Source of the DNA: Lachnospiraceae bacterium
GTDB lineage: Bacteria; Bacillota_A; Clostridia; Lachnospirales; Lachnospiraceae
Direction of reading: 5' to 3'
Assembly: GCA_016287765.1 (NCBI GenBank)
Contig: JAEEWS010000005.1
Span: forward strand, 1-64,000
DNA: 64,000 bases
Numbering within the stretch: the stretch's first letter is position 1; each line of letters opens with the position of its first letter. The translations under genes and the position numbers were made by a program. The notes below the pieces were generated by a model. That model saw only the letters and a program-made list of their open reading frames with translations. It made no database searches and was not told the origin of the DNA. This document shows positions 27,814 through 35,592 of the stretch, in pieces.

Positions 27814-28380
27814 TCAATGACCTCGATTAATTTCCAACAAAAGTTCCCTTGTTCTTTTACTGGCCTTTTCTCTATCGGCTTTAAACTGTTCCTTAAACTT
27901 TTGACGTTCTGAACCTATCAGTTCTCTTGAACCCTCAAAGCGAAGTGTCTCTTTAATGGCACTTTGATTTTTGAAAACATATTGCTCTGAGTATTGCATG
28001 CAGTTAATTACTTTAACAGCATTTTCCTCAGAAATATACCCATCCGTAAAAGCATCAAATATGCTGTACATTCTGTCATCAGCTGTCGGCCCAATTATCA
28101 GGTCATAAACAGAATCATCAAAAGGCTTGGTTGTTTGCAAACGATTTGCCATAACATAATTAAACCATTCCATATCTGCATTTAACCGTTTTACATTTAA
28201 ACCAGTAGTATCGCATACGTATTTATTTATTACAGAACGGTTTTTGCTGCAAGCCCATTTACTGGCCATAATTTCATCTTCCGTAAGATAAAACCCTGCG
28301 CCGAAATCAATTTCCGTACGACTTCTCCCAATGTCCGGCTCGGTGACTTCAACGCTTGAGCCGTGAAACAAAACGATCAT
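27814..28380 (-). CDS. DUF3990-family protein, ADP-ribosyltransferase-like fold
   Basis: A 188-residue protein with GGAGG before ATG 28380. The N-terminus LFHGSSVEV, then DFGAGFYLTEDEIMASKWA, is the signature of DUF3990, a family related to NAD+-using ADP-ribosyltransferases: His of the first motif binds NAD and the GAGFY motif corresponds to the second-strand Tyr. The C-terminus is helical and charged. It is the first gene of a two-gene minus-strand operon. Whether it modifies a target or serves as a toxin cannot be told from sequence. Confidence 0.8.
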   Translation of the reverse strand: MIVLFHGSSVEVTEPDIGRSRTEIDFGAGFYLTEDEIMASKWACSKNRSVINKYVCDTTGLNVKRLNADMEWFNYVMANRLQTTKPFDDSVYDLIIGPTADDRMYSIFDAFTDGYISEENAVKVINCMQYSEQYVFKNQSAIKETLRFEGSRELIGSERQKFKEQFKADREKASKRTRELLLEINRGH

Positions 28381-28412
28381 AGAAACCTCCGTGTTACAAA
28401 CAGACTACTATT

Positions 28413-28467
28413 ATAATACAATTCGCGACATGAGCAGTCAAGCATATGTAGCTTCACATCATGTCGC
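28413..28467 (-). promoter_or_regulatory. sigma-A promoter of the DUF3990 operon within an inverted repeat
   Basis: On the minus strand TTGACT (28436-28441), 17 bases, TATTAT (28413-28418). GCGACATGA at 28425 and TCATGTCGC at 28459 form a 9-bp inverted repeat around the -35 box, a likely operator. Confidence 0.55.
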
Positions 28468-28821
28468 TAAAAACCAGATGCAGACAATCTCATCATTCCC
28501 GTTTTCAAAAAACGACCAATAGTCCTTGCCGTCAACATAGATCAAGTGTCCATATACACATATGATACACATATCATTGTTTTCCGAAAGAAAATCTTTG
28601 AGAACAGGTCTTTCGCCCCGTTTAAAATATTGTTTTTTCCTAACCCCAAAAAACCTTCTGATAAATTTATTAACGTCGTCAAGCTCCAGATAACCGTCGT
28701 TTTTTAGATTGTCCGGTAATTCCGCGTTAAACATCACCTGATATATTTGCTCGTATGCACATCCGGTGGCGACATAAGAGCAGGGAAGCCCATGGTATTT
28801 ACTCTTCGGATTGATTCTCAT
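28459..28821 (-). CDS. hypothetical protein, 120 aa
   Basis: Started at ATG 28821 (AAAGGAAG upstream), 23 bases inside the end of the preceding gene, so translation is coupled. An early GLPCSYVATGCAYE and a late YGHLIYVDG give a Cys-then-His order reminiscent of papain- or C39-like folds, but no family is secure. Function unknown. Confidence 0.55.
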   Translation of the reverse strand: MRINPKSKYHGLPCSYVATGCAYEQIYQVMFNAELPDNLKNDGYLELDDVNKFIRRFFGVRKKQYFKRGERPVLKDFLSENNDMCIICVYGHLIYVDGKDYWSFFENGNDEIVCIWFLAT

Positions 28822-29551
28822 TTTTCGCTTCCTTTCTTTCTGCACGACGAGCTGCATCCCTCGCACGACGCGTAGCATTCAACGGCTCATGTTCTTCCTT
28901 ATCAAAACGACTCCTTAATATAGCAGACCAATAAAGAAACATATCCCTTTCTTCATAAGGTAATGACGCGTGGAACAACTCAAGCGGACTTGCAAAAACG
29001 TGACGGGTGAGAACATCGCCAATCCACTTTTCTTTTAGCCAGGTTACAGCGGATCTTTTCTGAAAGAACAAATAAAGCTCCTCGTTTGACATGCCTCCGA
29101 GATAAGTGTGAACAAGATACCGCATTACGATCTTGGCACGACGTTTTCCCCTTTCATCAAAAAAGAAATTTTTAGGTCTCCGCGACGTCGTATTCTCATC
29201 GGTAAATTCTTTGTATTCTGCAATTGTCGATGTCGTAAAATCATAGTTTATTTCGTCAGGGAACGCTGCGGCAAGCATTTCGGTATAATCTGGCAGAAAC
29301 GCCCTTCCGTCGTTAAATCCAAATGCAGGCAAGGTGAGTTCCAGTCGTAAGACCTTAACCCACTTGGGCGTCATATATGTCAGAGCGTCGTTGGGAGACC
29401 AGTTCAAAAACTTTGAAACAGCGTAACGCCAGATGATTCCTGCCTCCTTTTTGTTGATCTCGTTCGTACTGTTCATGGAAATCTTGAAATTACTTTGTCT
29501 TCCCATCAAAACTTCTTCATATTCCCAAATTATTTCCTTCTCTGTAAGCAT
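28799..29551 (-). CDS. hypothetical protein, 250 aa
   Basis: ATG 29551 behind AGGAGGG. The protein is soluble and helical. About residues 130-215 (RRAKIVMRYLVHTYLGGMS, ELYLFFQKR) look like a compact helical domain, and a highly basic tail follows. It may bind nucleic acid. First gene of the minus-strand pair; no family recognised. Confidence 0.6.
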   Translation of the reverse strand: MLTEKEIIWEYEEVLMGRQSNFKISMNSTNEINKKEAGIIWRYAVSKFLNWSPNDALTYMTPKWVKVLRLELTLPAFGFNDGRAFLPDYTEMLAAAFPDEINYDFTTSTIAEYKEFTDENTTSRRPKNFFFDERGKRRAKIVMRYLVHTYLGGMSNEELYLFFQKRSAVTWLKEKWIGDVLTRHVFASPLELFHASLPYEERDMFLYWSAILRSRFDKEEHEPLNATRRARDAARRAERKEAKNENQSEE

Positions 29552-29650
29552 AGAAATTAAGCCCTCCTTTCACCGGCTACTCTATAGTATGTTGCAAACA
29601 ACACCCGATAATAGTTTTCTACGGTGAATAAAAATCACATTTTTGCTTTT

Positions 29651-29686
29651 CGATTATTTTTTCAATGCGGTGAAATTCTTCATAAT
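29651..29686 (+). promoter_or_regulatory. shared promoter module, copy 6
   Basis: CG at 29651, T-rich run, CATAAT at 29681 (30 bases on), ahead of the helicase gene. Confidence 0.6.
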
Positions 29687-29720
29687 AATCGTATGCTGAA
29701 AATAAAAAGGAGGATAAAAC

Positions 29721-32700
29721 ATGGAGACAAAAAAGTATTTAACCGCAAGAGACCTCGCAAAGAATATCTCATGCGAAAAGTACCAGAAAGTCGGAGAGCT
29801 TAAAGTTACAGCAGACATCCAGCAGAAAACCACAGCTCTTACGACTACAGACTTCGCAGCCATCGCAAAGATGTACTGGATGTCTGACAAGCAGTACATG
29901 GCACAAAATGAGTTGGAAGACGACGAAGTCATTCACAGCTATACGGAAGTAAATGATATCGTCGTAAATTCCGTCTCTGGAACGACTGATGAAATGTGTA
30001 AGCCTGCCGAAGATGCCCGTGTAAAAGAACTGGCAAAGGGATGTATCAGATATGTAAGGGATGAGAAGAGAGTCAATGACGGTATCCATACTGTAGAAAT
30101 TGACAAAAAAATCCCTGTCACTGCAAATGATGCCCCGGAGTTCGCAGAAACATTCCCGAAGCTCAAGGAACTGCCTTTTCTTGCGTCGTTCAATGTACTT
30201 CTTACGTCAGAGGAACTGGACCCCGCTACAGGAGAAAATATCCCTGTACTCGAAGGAATCACTTTTAAGGGTGGGCGTCCTTATTACTCGACAATCAAAG
30301 GAAAGAGACCGCCTGAGTTTGATCCCGAGTTCAACCTGAAACTCAAGGCTTTGCAGACTCTTGTCCCCGAAGGGAAAAGCGCCAAACTGGTAGTTTCGAT
30401 CTATTACATGAGGAATCGCCAGGATAAGGAAGGCGAGGATTGGACACAGAACAACTTCTTTGGGAATAACATCGTATCTCTGACAGAGGTGTATAAAAAC
30501 GATGCTGACTTCAAGAAGAAGATGCCTGTGAATGAAGAAGCCGTAAAAAACTTTGAAGCGATCAATGCGGTCCACGAGTGTGATCCCGAAGACTGTGAGC
30601 GATGTATGGCAAATGCGTTCTGCAACTTTGTCCCGACTCCCGAAGCAATCGAACAGAAAACTGCAAGAGAGTATCGGGAGGTCAAATATTCGGACGAGCA
30701 GCAGAAGGTCGTGCATCACAGGGTAGGAGAAATGCTTTGTATCGCCGGCCCCGGATCCGGAAAAACCGCCTGCGTCGTTGGTAACGTTAAATACAACGTG
30801 AAAGTGGATGTTGACAGCGCTATGAATGGAGTTTCGATCCCGACAGACGCGAGGATCAACGATGAGGTTCTGAAAAGCCTTGGAAAATATCTGCTCATCA
30901 CATTTACCGATGCCGGCGCAAAGGAAATGAAGGAGCGACTGGTTTTGGCACTCAAAGCGGATGGTTATGATGTGACAGAGAACGACGTTAGGATCATGAC
31001 GTTCAACTCTTTTGCTTATTCCATTTGCCGTAAGTTCTACGACGAACTGGGATTCTCAAAGCAGCCGGAACTGGTTGATGAGATTATTCTTTCATCAATC
31101 ATTGTGAACTGCCTGAACGAAAACCGCATTTCAGGGCTTGATTATGAACATTTTGACATGTCAACAAAAGACTGTGTCGGTGCACTGGCTGTCGTAAAAG
31201 AAGCCATTAACGTGATCAAAACGCAGCAGATTGACGTGTCGGATCCAAACGCAGCGGCAGAGCTCAGGAATAACATGAAATATGGTCGTTTCATCGCAAG
31301 TTCCATGGCGTATTCAGAGCTTTGCTCAATGTATGCGGACATCCAGAAGATGTTCCTTTCCGAAGGAAAAATGACCTATGCAGATCAGGAGCCCATGGCT
31401 CTCAAGATGATCAATGCGCATCCCGACTATATTGATGATCTTGGAATCGAGCGGATCATCGTCGATGAGTTCCAGGATACCAACCCTATTCAGATCGACA
31501 TTCTGAATAAACTCTTGGCCGCAAGGAATTACACATCTCTCCTTTGCGTAGGCGATGACTTCCAGGCAATTTACGGATTCAGAAATGCGTCGTCAGAGTT
31601 CATCTTGAACCTTGATAAGTACGTCGGGCGGACTGTCGAAAAGGTATATCTCACCGAGAACCACCGGTCAACGCCTCAGATTCTCGATGTAAGTAACGAA
31701 TTCATAGCTACCAACCAGAATCAGCTCAAAAAACAGATGAGCGCCGTAAATGAAGCAGGCAAGCCGGTAGTCGTAAGAACGTTCTTTGACAGGAACGAAG
31801 AGTTTAAATACGTCGTGGAGAGTGCAATAAAGCTCTACGAAGAGGGAACACCCCTAAGAGATATCTGTTGCCTGGTAAAGAAAAATTCGGACGCAGATAC
31901 ACTCGCAGCAATGTTTGCTGAAAAAGGTGTCCCGGTCGTTATGAAAAACCCACAGAAGTTCCTGGAGAACAGTCGTGTGCAGGCGGCATTAAGTCTCATG
32001 CGTGCGGTGAACAATCCCTCAGCGACCGAGCTGTACCTTGGATATGTTCAAGCTCTGTTTAACGGCAACGCACTGGAATCCCGCACGGTTACGGAATTAT
32101 CCGGCATCATCAATCAAATGGCCATTTCTTTTGCCGGGTTTGCCGATGCGGACGAACACTTCCAGCGGAAAGAGTTCCACAAACTCCTTGATGCGATCAA
32201 CCTTAACGACGAATTGTATGATTCGTTCTTAAAGAAGGTTTACGCTCAGGAAGATTTTCCTTCAGAACTGCAGTACATGTCCGACTTCATGCGTTACGGA
32301 AAAGCTGAAGAAGAAAGACTTAAAGCAGATTATGAAGGTCTGACGATCACGACTTGTCACTCTTCAAAAGGTCTTGAATGGCCCGTTGTTTTCTTAAGCA
32401 TTTCAGGAATTGATAACGAGATGTTAAAGGATCCCGATGAAATAGAAGAGTCCCGTCGTGTAATCTATGTGGCTATGACTCGTGCAAAGAAGCGTCTTTT
32501 TGTAACCGGTGTCGGCTATGTTGGAAGAAAGCGCAGAAACGATATTTCGACTGACCGTTTCCTTAAGGAACTGTGCGACATTGTCGGAAACGAATTTGTT
32601 ATCATAGATACCGGTAAGGAAGCCAGAGAAGAAGAGCGTCGTCAGAAAAACGCTGAAAAACAAGCCCGCAAAGAGTTGTACTCCATTAGGAGCGGAACGG

Positions 32701-32861
32701 CATCGATTCTTGCCGGACTTGAGAAAGTGAGTGACGCGAAGCTCTCTGCAGGTGGTCGTGGGAAATCAAAAACACTTACAGCAGCCGAAAAATTGGAATA
32801 TAACAGGCTTGCTGCAAGTGGTAAGCAGATGTCTTTAAAAGACATTTTCGCAGCGTCGTAA
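29721..32861 (+). CDS. UvrD/Rep-type superfamily 1 helicase with N-terminal Cys cluster
   Basis: A 1,046-residue protein. The helicase part begins near residue 330: Walker A AGPGSGKT (about 342), LITFTDAGAKEM, Walker B DEFQDTN (about 580), GDDFQAIYGFR, TENHRSTPQIL, CHSSKGLEWPVV and VAMTRAKKRL all follow in family order. The first 320 residues are not part of standard UvrD. They contain CDPEDC-x2-C-x5-C near residues 287-300, which could bind zinc or an iron-sulfur cluster, as in some helicase-nucleases. No nuclease motif is clear. It would unwind DNA 3' to 5', perhaps in transfer replication or repair. Single-gene operon from module copy 6 to tandem terminators. Confidence 0.88.
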   Translation: METKKYLTARDLAKNISCEKYQKVGELKVTADIQQKTTALTTTDFAAIAKMYWMSDKQYMAQNELEDDEVIHSYTEVNDIVVNSVSGTTDEMCKPAEDARVKELAKGCIRYVRDEKRVNDGIHTVEIDKKIPVTANDAPEFAETFPKLKELPFLASFNVLLTSEELDPATGENIPVLEGITFKGGRPYYSTIKGKRPPEFDPEFNLKLKALQTLVPEGKSAKLVVSIYYMRNRQDKEGEDWTQNNFFGNNIVSLTEVYKNDADFKKKMPVNEEAVKNFEAINAVHECDPEDCERCMANAFCNFVPTPEAIEQKTAREYREVKYSDEQQKVVHHRVGEMLCIAGPGSGKTACVVGNVKYNVKVDVDSAMNGVSIPTDARINDEVLKSLGKYLLITFTDAGAKEMKERLVLALKADGYDVTENDVRIMTFNSFAYSICRKFYDELGFSKQPELVDEIILSSIIVNCLNENRISGLDYEHFDMSTKDCVGALAVVKEAINVIKTQQIDVSDPNAAAELRNNMKYGRFIASSMAYSELCSMYADIQKMFLSEGKMTYADQEPMALKMINAHPDYIDDLGIERIIVDEFQDTNPIQIDILNKLLAARNYTSLLCVGDDFQAIYGFRNASSEFILNLDKYVGRTVEKVYLTENHRSTPQILDVSNEFIATNQNQLKKQMSAVNEAGKPVVVRTFFDRNEEFKYVVESAIKLYEEGTPLRDICCLVKKNSDADTLAAMFAEKGVPVVMKNPQKFLENSRVQAALSLMRAVNNPSATELYLGYVQALFNGNALESRTVTELSGIINQMAISFAGFADADEHFQRKEFHKLLDAINLNDELYDSFLKKVYAQEDFPSELQYMSDFMRYGKAEEERLKADYEGLTITTCHSSKGLEWPVVFLSISGIDNEMLKDPDEIEESRRVIYVAMTRAKKRLFVTGVGYVGRKRRNDISTDRFLKELCDIVGNEFVIIDTGKEAREEERRQKNAEKQARKELYSIRSGTASILAGLEKVSDAKLSAGGRGKSKTLTAAEKLEYNRLAASGKQMSLKDIFAAS

Positions 32862-32867
32862 AGTAAG

Positions 32868-32895
32868 CCGCATCCTTCGGGATGCGGTATTTTTT
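32868..32895 (+). terminator. Rho-independent terminator with TTCG loop
   Basis: CCGCATCC-TTCG-GGATGCGG followed by TATTTTTT, right after the helicase gene. Confidence 0.9.
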
Positions 32896-32910
32896 GTCCT
32901 TATTATGAAT

Positions 32911-32935
32911 CGCATTCTTCGGAGTGCGTTTTTTT
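32911..32935 (+). terminator. second tandem terminator with TTCG loop
   Basis: CGCATTC-TTCG-GAGTGCG followed by seven T. The T-run is shared with promoter module copy 7. Confidence 0.85.
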
Positions 32936-32962
32936 ATTCTTTTCGTTCTTTTTTTGCAAAAT
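32927..32962 (+). promoter_or_regulatory. shared promoter module, copy 7
   Basis: CG at 32927 (last bases of the terminator stem), T-run, CAAAAT at 32957. The hexamer deviates at one base; spacing is again 30. Confidence 0.55.
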
Positions 32963-32995
32963 ACCAACATATGAAAATAAAAAGGAGGAAGCGAA

Positions 32996-34363
32996 ATGGA
33001 CAGTACACAAAAAATATCGGATCTCACCGATAGCGCTTTAATTACAGCGCCAAACAGAAAATATCTTGAGTTTAGAATCTCCGTCGCAAACACGACCCGT
33101 GGTCACAATGACATGGTCACCATGGATATGAAGCCTTCAGGCAACTTTGTTTACAAGGAAGGGCCGATCGGAGATACAATCATTGCACCCGGTCACATAA
33201 CCAGAAGAGTTCTCCCCGGAGCCCTTTGGGATGAAACCTACCGTAAAGTTTTATCCCGCGGTTACGCTCTTGCCGGACAGCAGAAAAGAGAGACAAAAGA
33301 TATTACAACGGAAGATACCGGCACGACCGAAGAAAGTCCTATTGAAGACGAAGCAATTCGCAACTTCATGGCAGGTCTTATCGGAACAGCCGCAGTCACT
33401 ATGTCAAAAATGTTCACCGTAAAGGTGACCGACATCAGTGATGAGCATATCGAAGCTGCCACAAAGATCTTGAATCAGCTCTGGGAGTCGAAAGACACAA
33501 TATCAGTAGCGTCGTTCAACGCTTTACTGGACAAGCTTCATTTCGCGGTTCCGAGACGTATCCCTAACGTACGCCTTGACCACATAGCATCTAAAGCCCA
33601 GATCCAGGAAAAGCTTCAGAAAGAGCAGGACATTTTCGACTTCATGGTTTCAAACGTATACGCTGCGAGGCATGGTGATAATTCTCTGATCAAAGTCGTG
33701 AGGGAGAAACCACCGACGATACTGGAGAAGCATTCATGCGAAATGTGGCAGCCGTCAAAAGAAGACGAAGAATTTGTCCGGGAGCTCATGGGTTCTTCAG
33801 CAAGCAGGATCTCAAAGATTTTTTGTTGCAAAAACAAGGAGACGGAAAAGAAAGAGATCGAATACAAAAAGGTTCATAAGCTCGGAGAGTTCGCTGAAAA
33901 AGAGTGGCAATTCAAGACTCCTCAGGGATCTTCCAAGAACGGCATCTCTTACCTCTTCCATGGAAGTCGAGACTGCAACTGGTCGTCGATCATTTTCAAC
34001 GGGATCATGATTCCCGTAACAGCGACCAATGGTCGTGCGTTCGGTAACGGAGCTTACTTCGCAGATCTCGCCCAAAAGTCGATTGGATATACATCAGTAT
34101 CAGGGTCGTATTGGGCAGGCGGAACCGGAGGTCGTGGAATACTCGGCATATATGAGGTATGCACAGGCGAGGTATACGACATATATGGTGAAGGAAAGGG
34201 AGTACCCAATGACTGGGCTGATCTTCAGGCAAAGCATCCGGGAGCGGATTGTCTCTGGGCAATGTCCAAAAGAAACAACGGGACATCGTATCTTATGAAC
34301 GAGGAAATAATCGTTTATAAGCCAGAGCAGTGTACTGTTAAGTACATTGTCGAGATAAAATAA
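32996..34363 (+). CDS. WGR-PARP-type ADP-ribosyltransferase
   Basis: A 455-residue protein with AAGGAGG before its ATG. Residues 20-95 look like a WGR domain, the DNA-sensing module of PARPs. A helical regulatory-like region follows (about 110-210), then the PARP catalytic domain (about 310-455). LFHGSRDCNW supplies the first-motif His, GRAFGNGAYFAD the Tyr, and LMNEEIIVY the Glu of the H-Y-E triad, so all key residues for NAD+ binding and poly- or mono-ADP-ribosyl transfer are present. Bacterial PARPs are uncommon, and one inside a conjugative element is notable. Single gene between module copy 7 and a terminator; targets unknown. Confidence 0.85.
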   Translation: MDSTQKISDLTDSALITAPNRKYLEFRISVANTTRGHNDMVTMDMKPSGNFVYKEGPIGDTIIAPGHITRRVLPGALWDETYRKVLSRGYALAGQQKRETKDITTEDTGTTEESPIEDEAIRNFMAGLIGTAAVTMSKMFTVKVTDISDEHIEAATKILNQLWESKDTISVASFNALLDKLHFAVPRRIPNVRLDHIASKAQIQEKLQKEQDIFDFMVSNVYAARHGDNSLIKVVREKPPTILEKHSCEMWQPSKEDEEFVRELMGSSASRISKIFCCKNKETEKKEIEYKKVHKLGEFAEKEWQFKTPQGSSKNGISYLFHGSRDCNWSSIIFNGIMIPVTATNGRAFGNGAYFADLAQKSIGYTSVSGSYWAGGTGGRGILGIYEVCTGEVYDIYGEGKGVPNDWADLQAKHPGADCLWAMSKRNNGTSYLMNEEIIVYKPEQCTVKYIVEIK

Positions 34364-34407
34364 GCTTACAAGATTTGTTTTTCATTTTTTGTCCATCCTT
34401 TTCAAAA

Positions 34408-34439
34408 AATGTCGGTTTTAAAAAGCCGACATTTTTTTT
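34408..34439 (+). terminator. Rho-independent terminator
   Basis: AATGTCGG / CCGACATT stem with seven T. Its last stem bases and T-run form the start of promoter module copy 8. Confidence 0.85.
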
Positions 34440-34462
34440 ACGAAAAACAATATTTGCATAAT
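34427..34462 (+). promoter_or_regulatory. shared promoter module, copy 8
   Basis: CG at 34427, T-run, CATAAT at 34457 (30 bases on), ahead of the TNT-type gene. Confidence 0.65.
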
Positions 34463-34475
34463 ATAGACAGAAATT

Positions 34476-34520
34476 AAGAAAAGGAGAATCGCTTACACGA
34501 CAGGCAACTCTCCTTTTCTT
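34476..34520 (+). promoter_or_regulatory. leader hairpin containing a ribosome-site-like arm
   Basis: AAGAAAAGGAGA and TCTCCTTTTCTT form a perfect 12-bp stem with a 21-base loop just after the expected transcript start. A second AAAAGGAGG at 34533 serves the ATG at 34545 and could also pair with the TCTCCTTTT arm, allowing a translational switch. Confidence 0.5.
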
Positions 34521-34544
34521 TCTTTTGAGAAAAGGAGGCGCAAA

Positions 34545-35054
34545 ATGAAAAAAATGAAAACAAAACTCCTGTTTCTGAAACCGCCTATAGTCAAGCCCGG
34601 GGTTGTAATCAGTGGTTACGATGATAACAACTGGCCGATCATAACTCCGGAAGAGTATGCTTCGCATCTTGTTAATGCAGATGATAGAGGGTTCGATAAA
34701 GATTACCCTGTAGAACACGTCACACTTCCTGTTGGTTTTATATTGGTTCGCTTCGGACGTGACTCAGGGCGCTTCTACACTGACCCCGGAACCGATTATG
34801 AGCAACTTGCAATGCCTTATATCAAGGATAGCATAATTCGGTGGAAACAAACGTATGTTGTAACCAAACCCATAGAGGTTGATAAAGGGATAGTGGCGAA
34901 AGGCTTCGATGATGTCGGTGGAGGAATACAGTACACTTCTCGAAAACGTGCTAAGGATCTGTTGAAAGAGCGTTCCTTAGGAAAACTTACCTTTCTTGGC
35001 AGGATTTCCGCTAAGGTATCACGTATTTGCAAACTGTTTAAAAAGATGTTATAA
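34545..35054 (+). CDS. TNT-domain NAD+ glycohydrolase-like protein
   Basis: A 169-residue protein. Residues about 60-145 match the TNT (tuberculosis necrotizing toxin) domain: LPVGFILVRFGRDSGRF, YTDPGTDYEQLAMPY, KPIEVDKGIVAKGFD and GGGIQY, in family order. TNT proteins hydrolyse NAD+ to nicotinamide and ADP-ribose. The Arg of VRFG and the Gln of GGIQY correspond to residues important for activity. There is no signal peptide or large secretion domain, and no recognisable immunity gene beside it, so it probably acts in the cell that makes it or is delivered by conjugation. The short basic C-terminus is unusual. It stands alone behind promoter module copy 8. Confidence 0.8.
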   Translation: MKKMKTKLLFLKPPIVKPGVVISGYDDNNWPIITPEEYASHLVNADDRGFDKDYPVEHVTLPVGFILVRFGRDSGRFYTDPGTDYEQLAMPYIKDSIIRWKQTYVVTKPIEVDKGIVAKGFDDVGGGIQYTSRKRAKDLLKERSLGKLTFLGRISAKVSRICKLFKKML

Positions 35055-35055
35055 T
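35027..35055 (+). promoter_or_regulatory. sigma-A promoter inside the end of the TNT-type gene
   Basis: TTGCAA at 35027-35032, 17-base spacer, TATAAT at 35050-35055, ahead of the gene at 35112. Confidence 0.65.
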
Positions 35056-35111
35056 GTAGCAAAATCTATCAACTTCTTTAAACAACAATTCCAAAAGGAA
35101 AGAAGTAAACT

Positions 35112-35492
35112 ATGGAAAACGAAAAAACAAAAGGAATAACAACCAGCTCCCACGACTCTAAAAGAGTCACCAATGCTTTTCATAAAGCGTTAGCCGGTAA
35201 AAGATTACACGGCAGCGTTGTATTTGGCAAGGCGGCTGACGCAACGTGTATTGTCAGTGACACTCATGGTTATGTCGTATACGACACTGAGCGATGTGCC
35301 GTATACGATCAGAAACATTACGCCATTCTTGAGGATGCATGCCGTGACGCAATGGGTAGAGTGCTTGGAGAAAGAGATGCGAAAAAAGCTGTTAAGTCTT
35401 TTAACGCCGAATTAGCCGGAACTAAAAGAACAGCTGAAAACATCCTGCGTCTATCATTCAAAATGTTTAGAAATCGCTTAAGTCGTGTTTAA
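35112..35492 (+). CDS. hypothetical protein, 126 aa
   Basis: ATG follows AAAGGAAAG. The product is basic and soluble, with a beta-rich middle (SVVFGKAAD, GYVVYDTE) and a helical basic end. It lies directly after the TNT-type gene but has its own ordinary sigma-A promoter, so it would be expressed independently. An immunity role for the NADase is conceivable from position but nothing in the sequence shows it. Confidence 0.55.
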   Translation: MENEKTKGITTSSHDSKRVTNAFHKALAGKRLHGSVVFGKAADATCIVSDTHGYVVYDTERCAVYDQKHYAILEDACRDAMGRVLGERDAKKAVKSFNAELAGTKRTAENILRLSFKMFRNRLSRV

Positions 35493-35502
35493 GCGTAGCG
35501 AG

Positions 35503-35530
35503 AGAGATGCTTCGGCGTCTCTTTTTTTTA
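35503..35530 (+). terminator. Rho-independent terminator
   Basis: AGAGATGC-TTCG-GCGTCTCT followed by a T-run. Confidence 0.8.
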
Positions 35531-35592
35531 CCGAGAGGAGACAAAAAATAGAACCGTTAATACTTGCTGAGAATTTCTGCCCAGAGTTCCGT

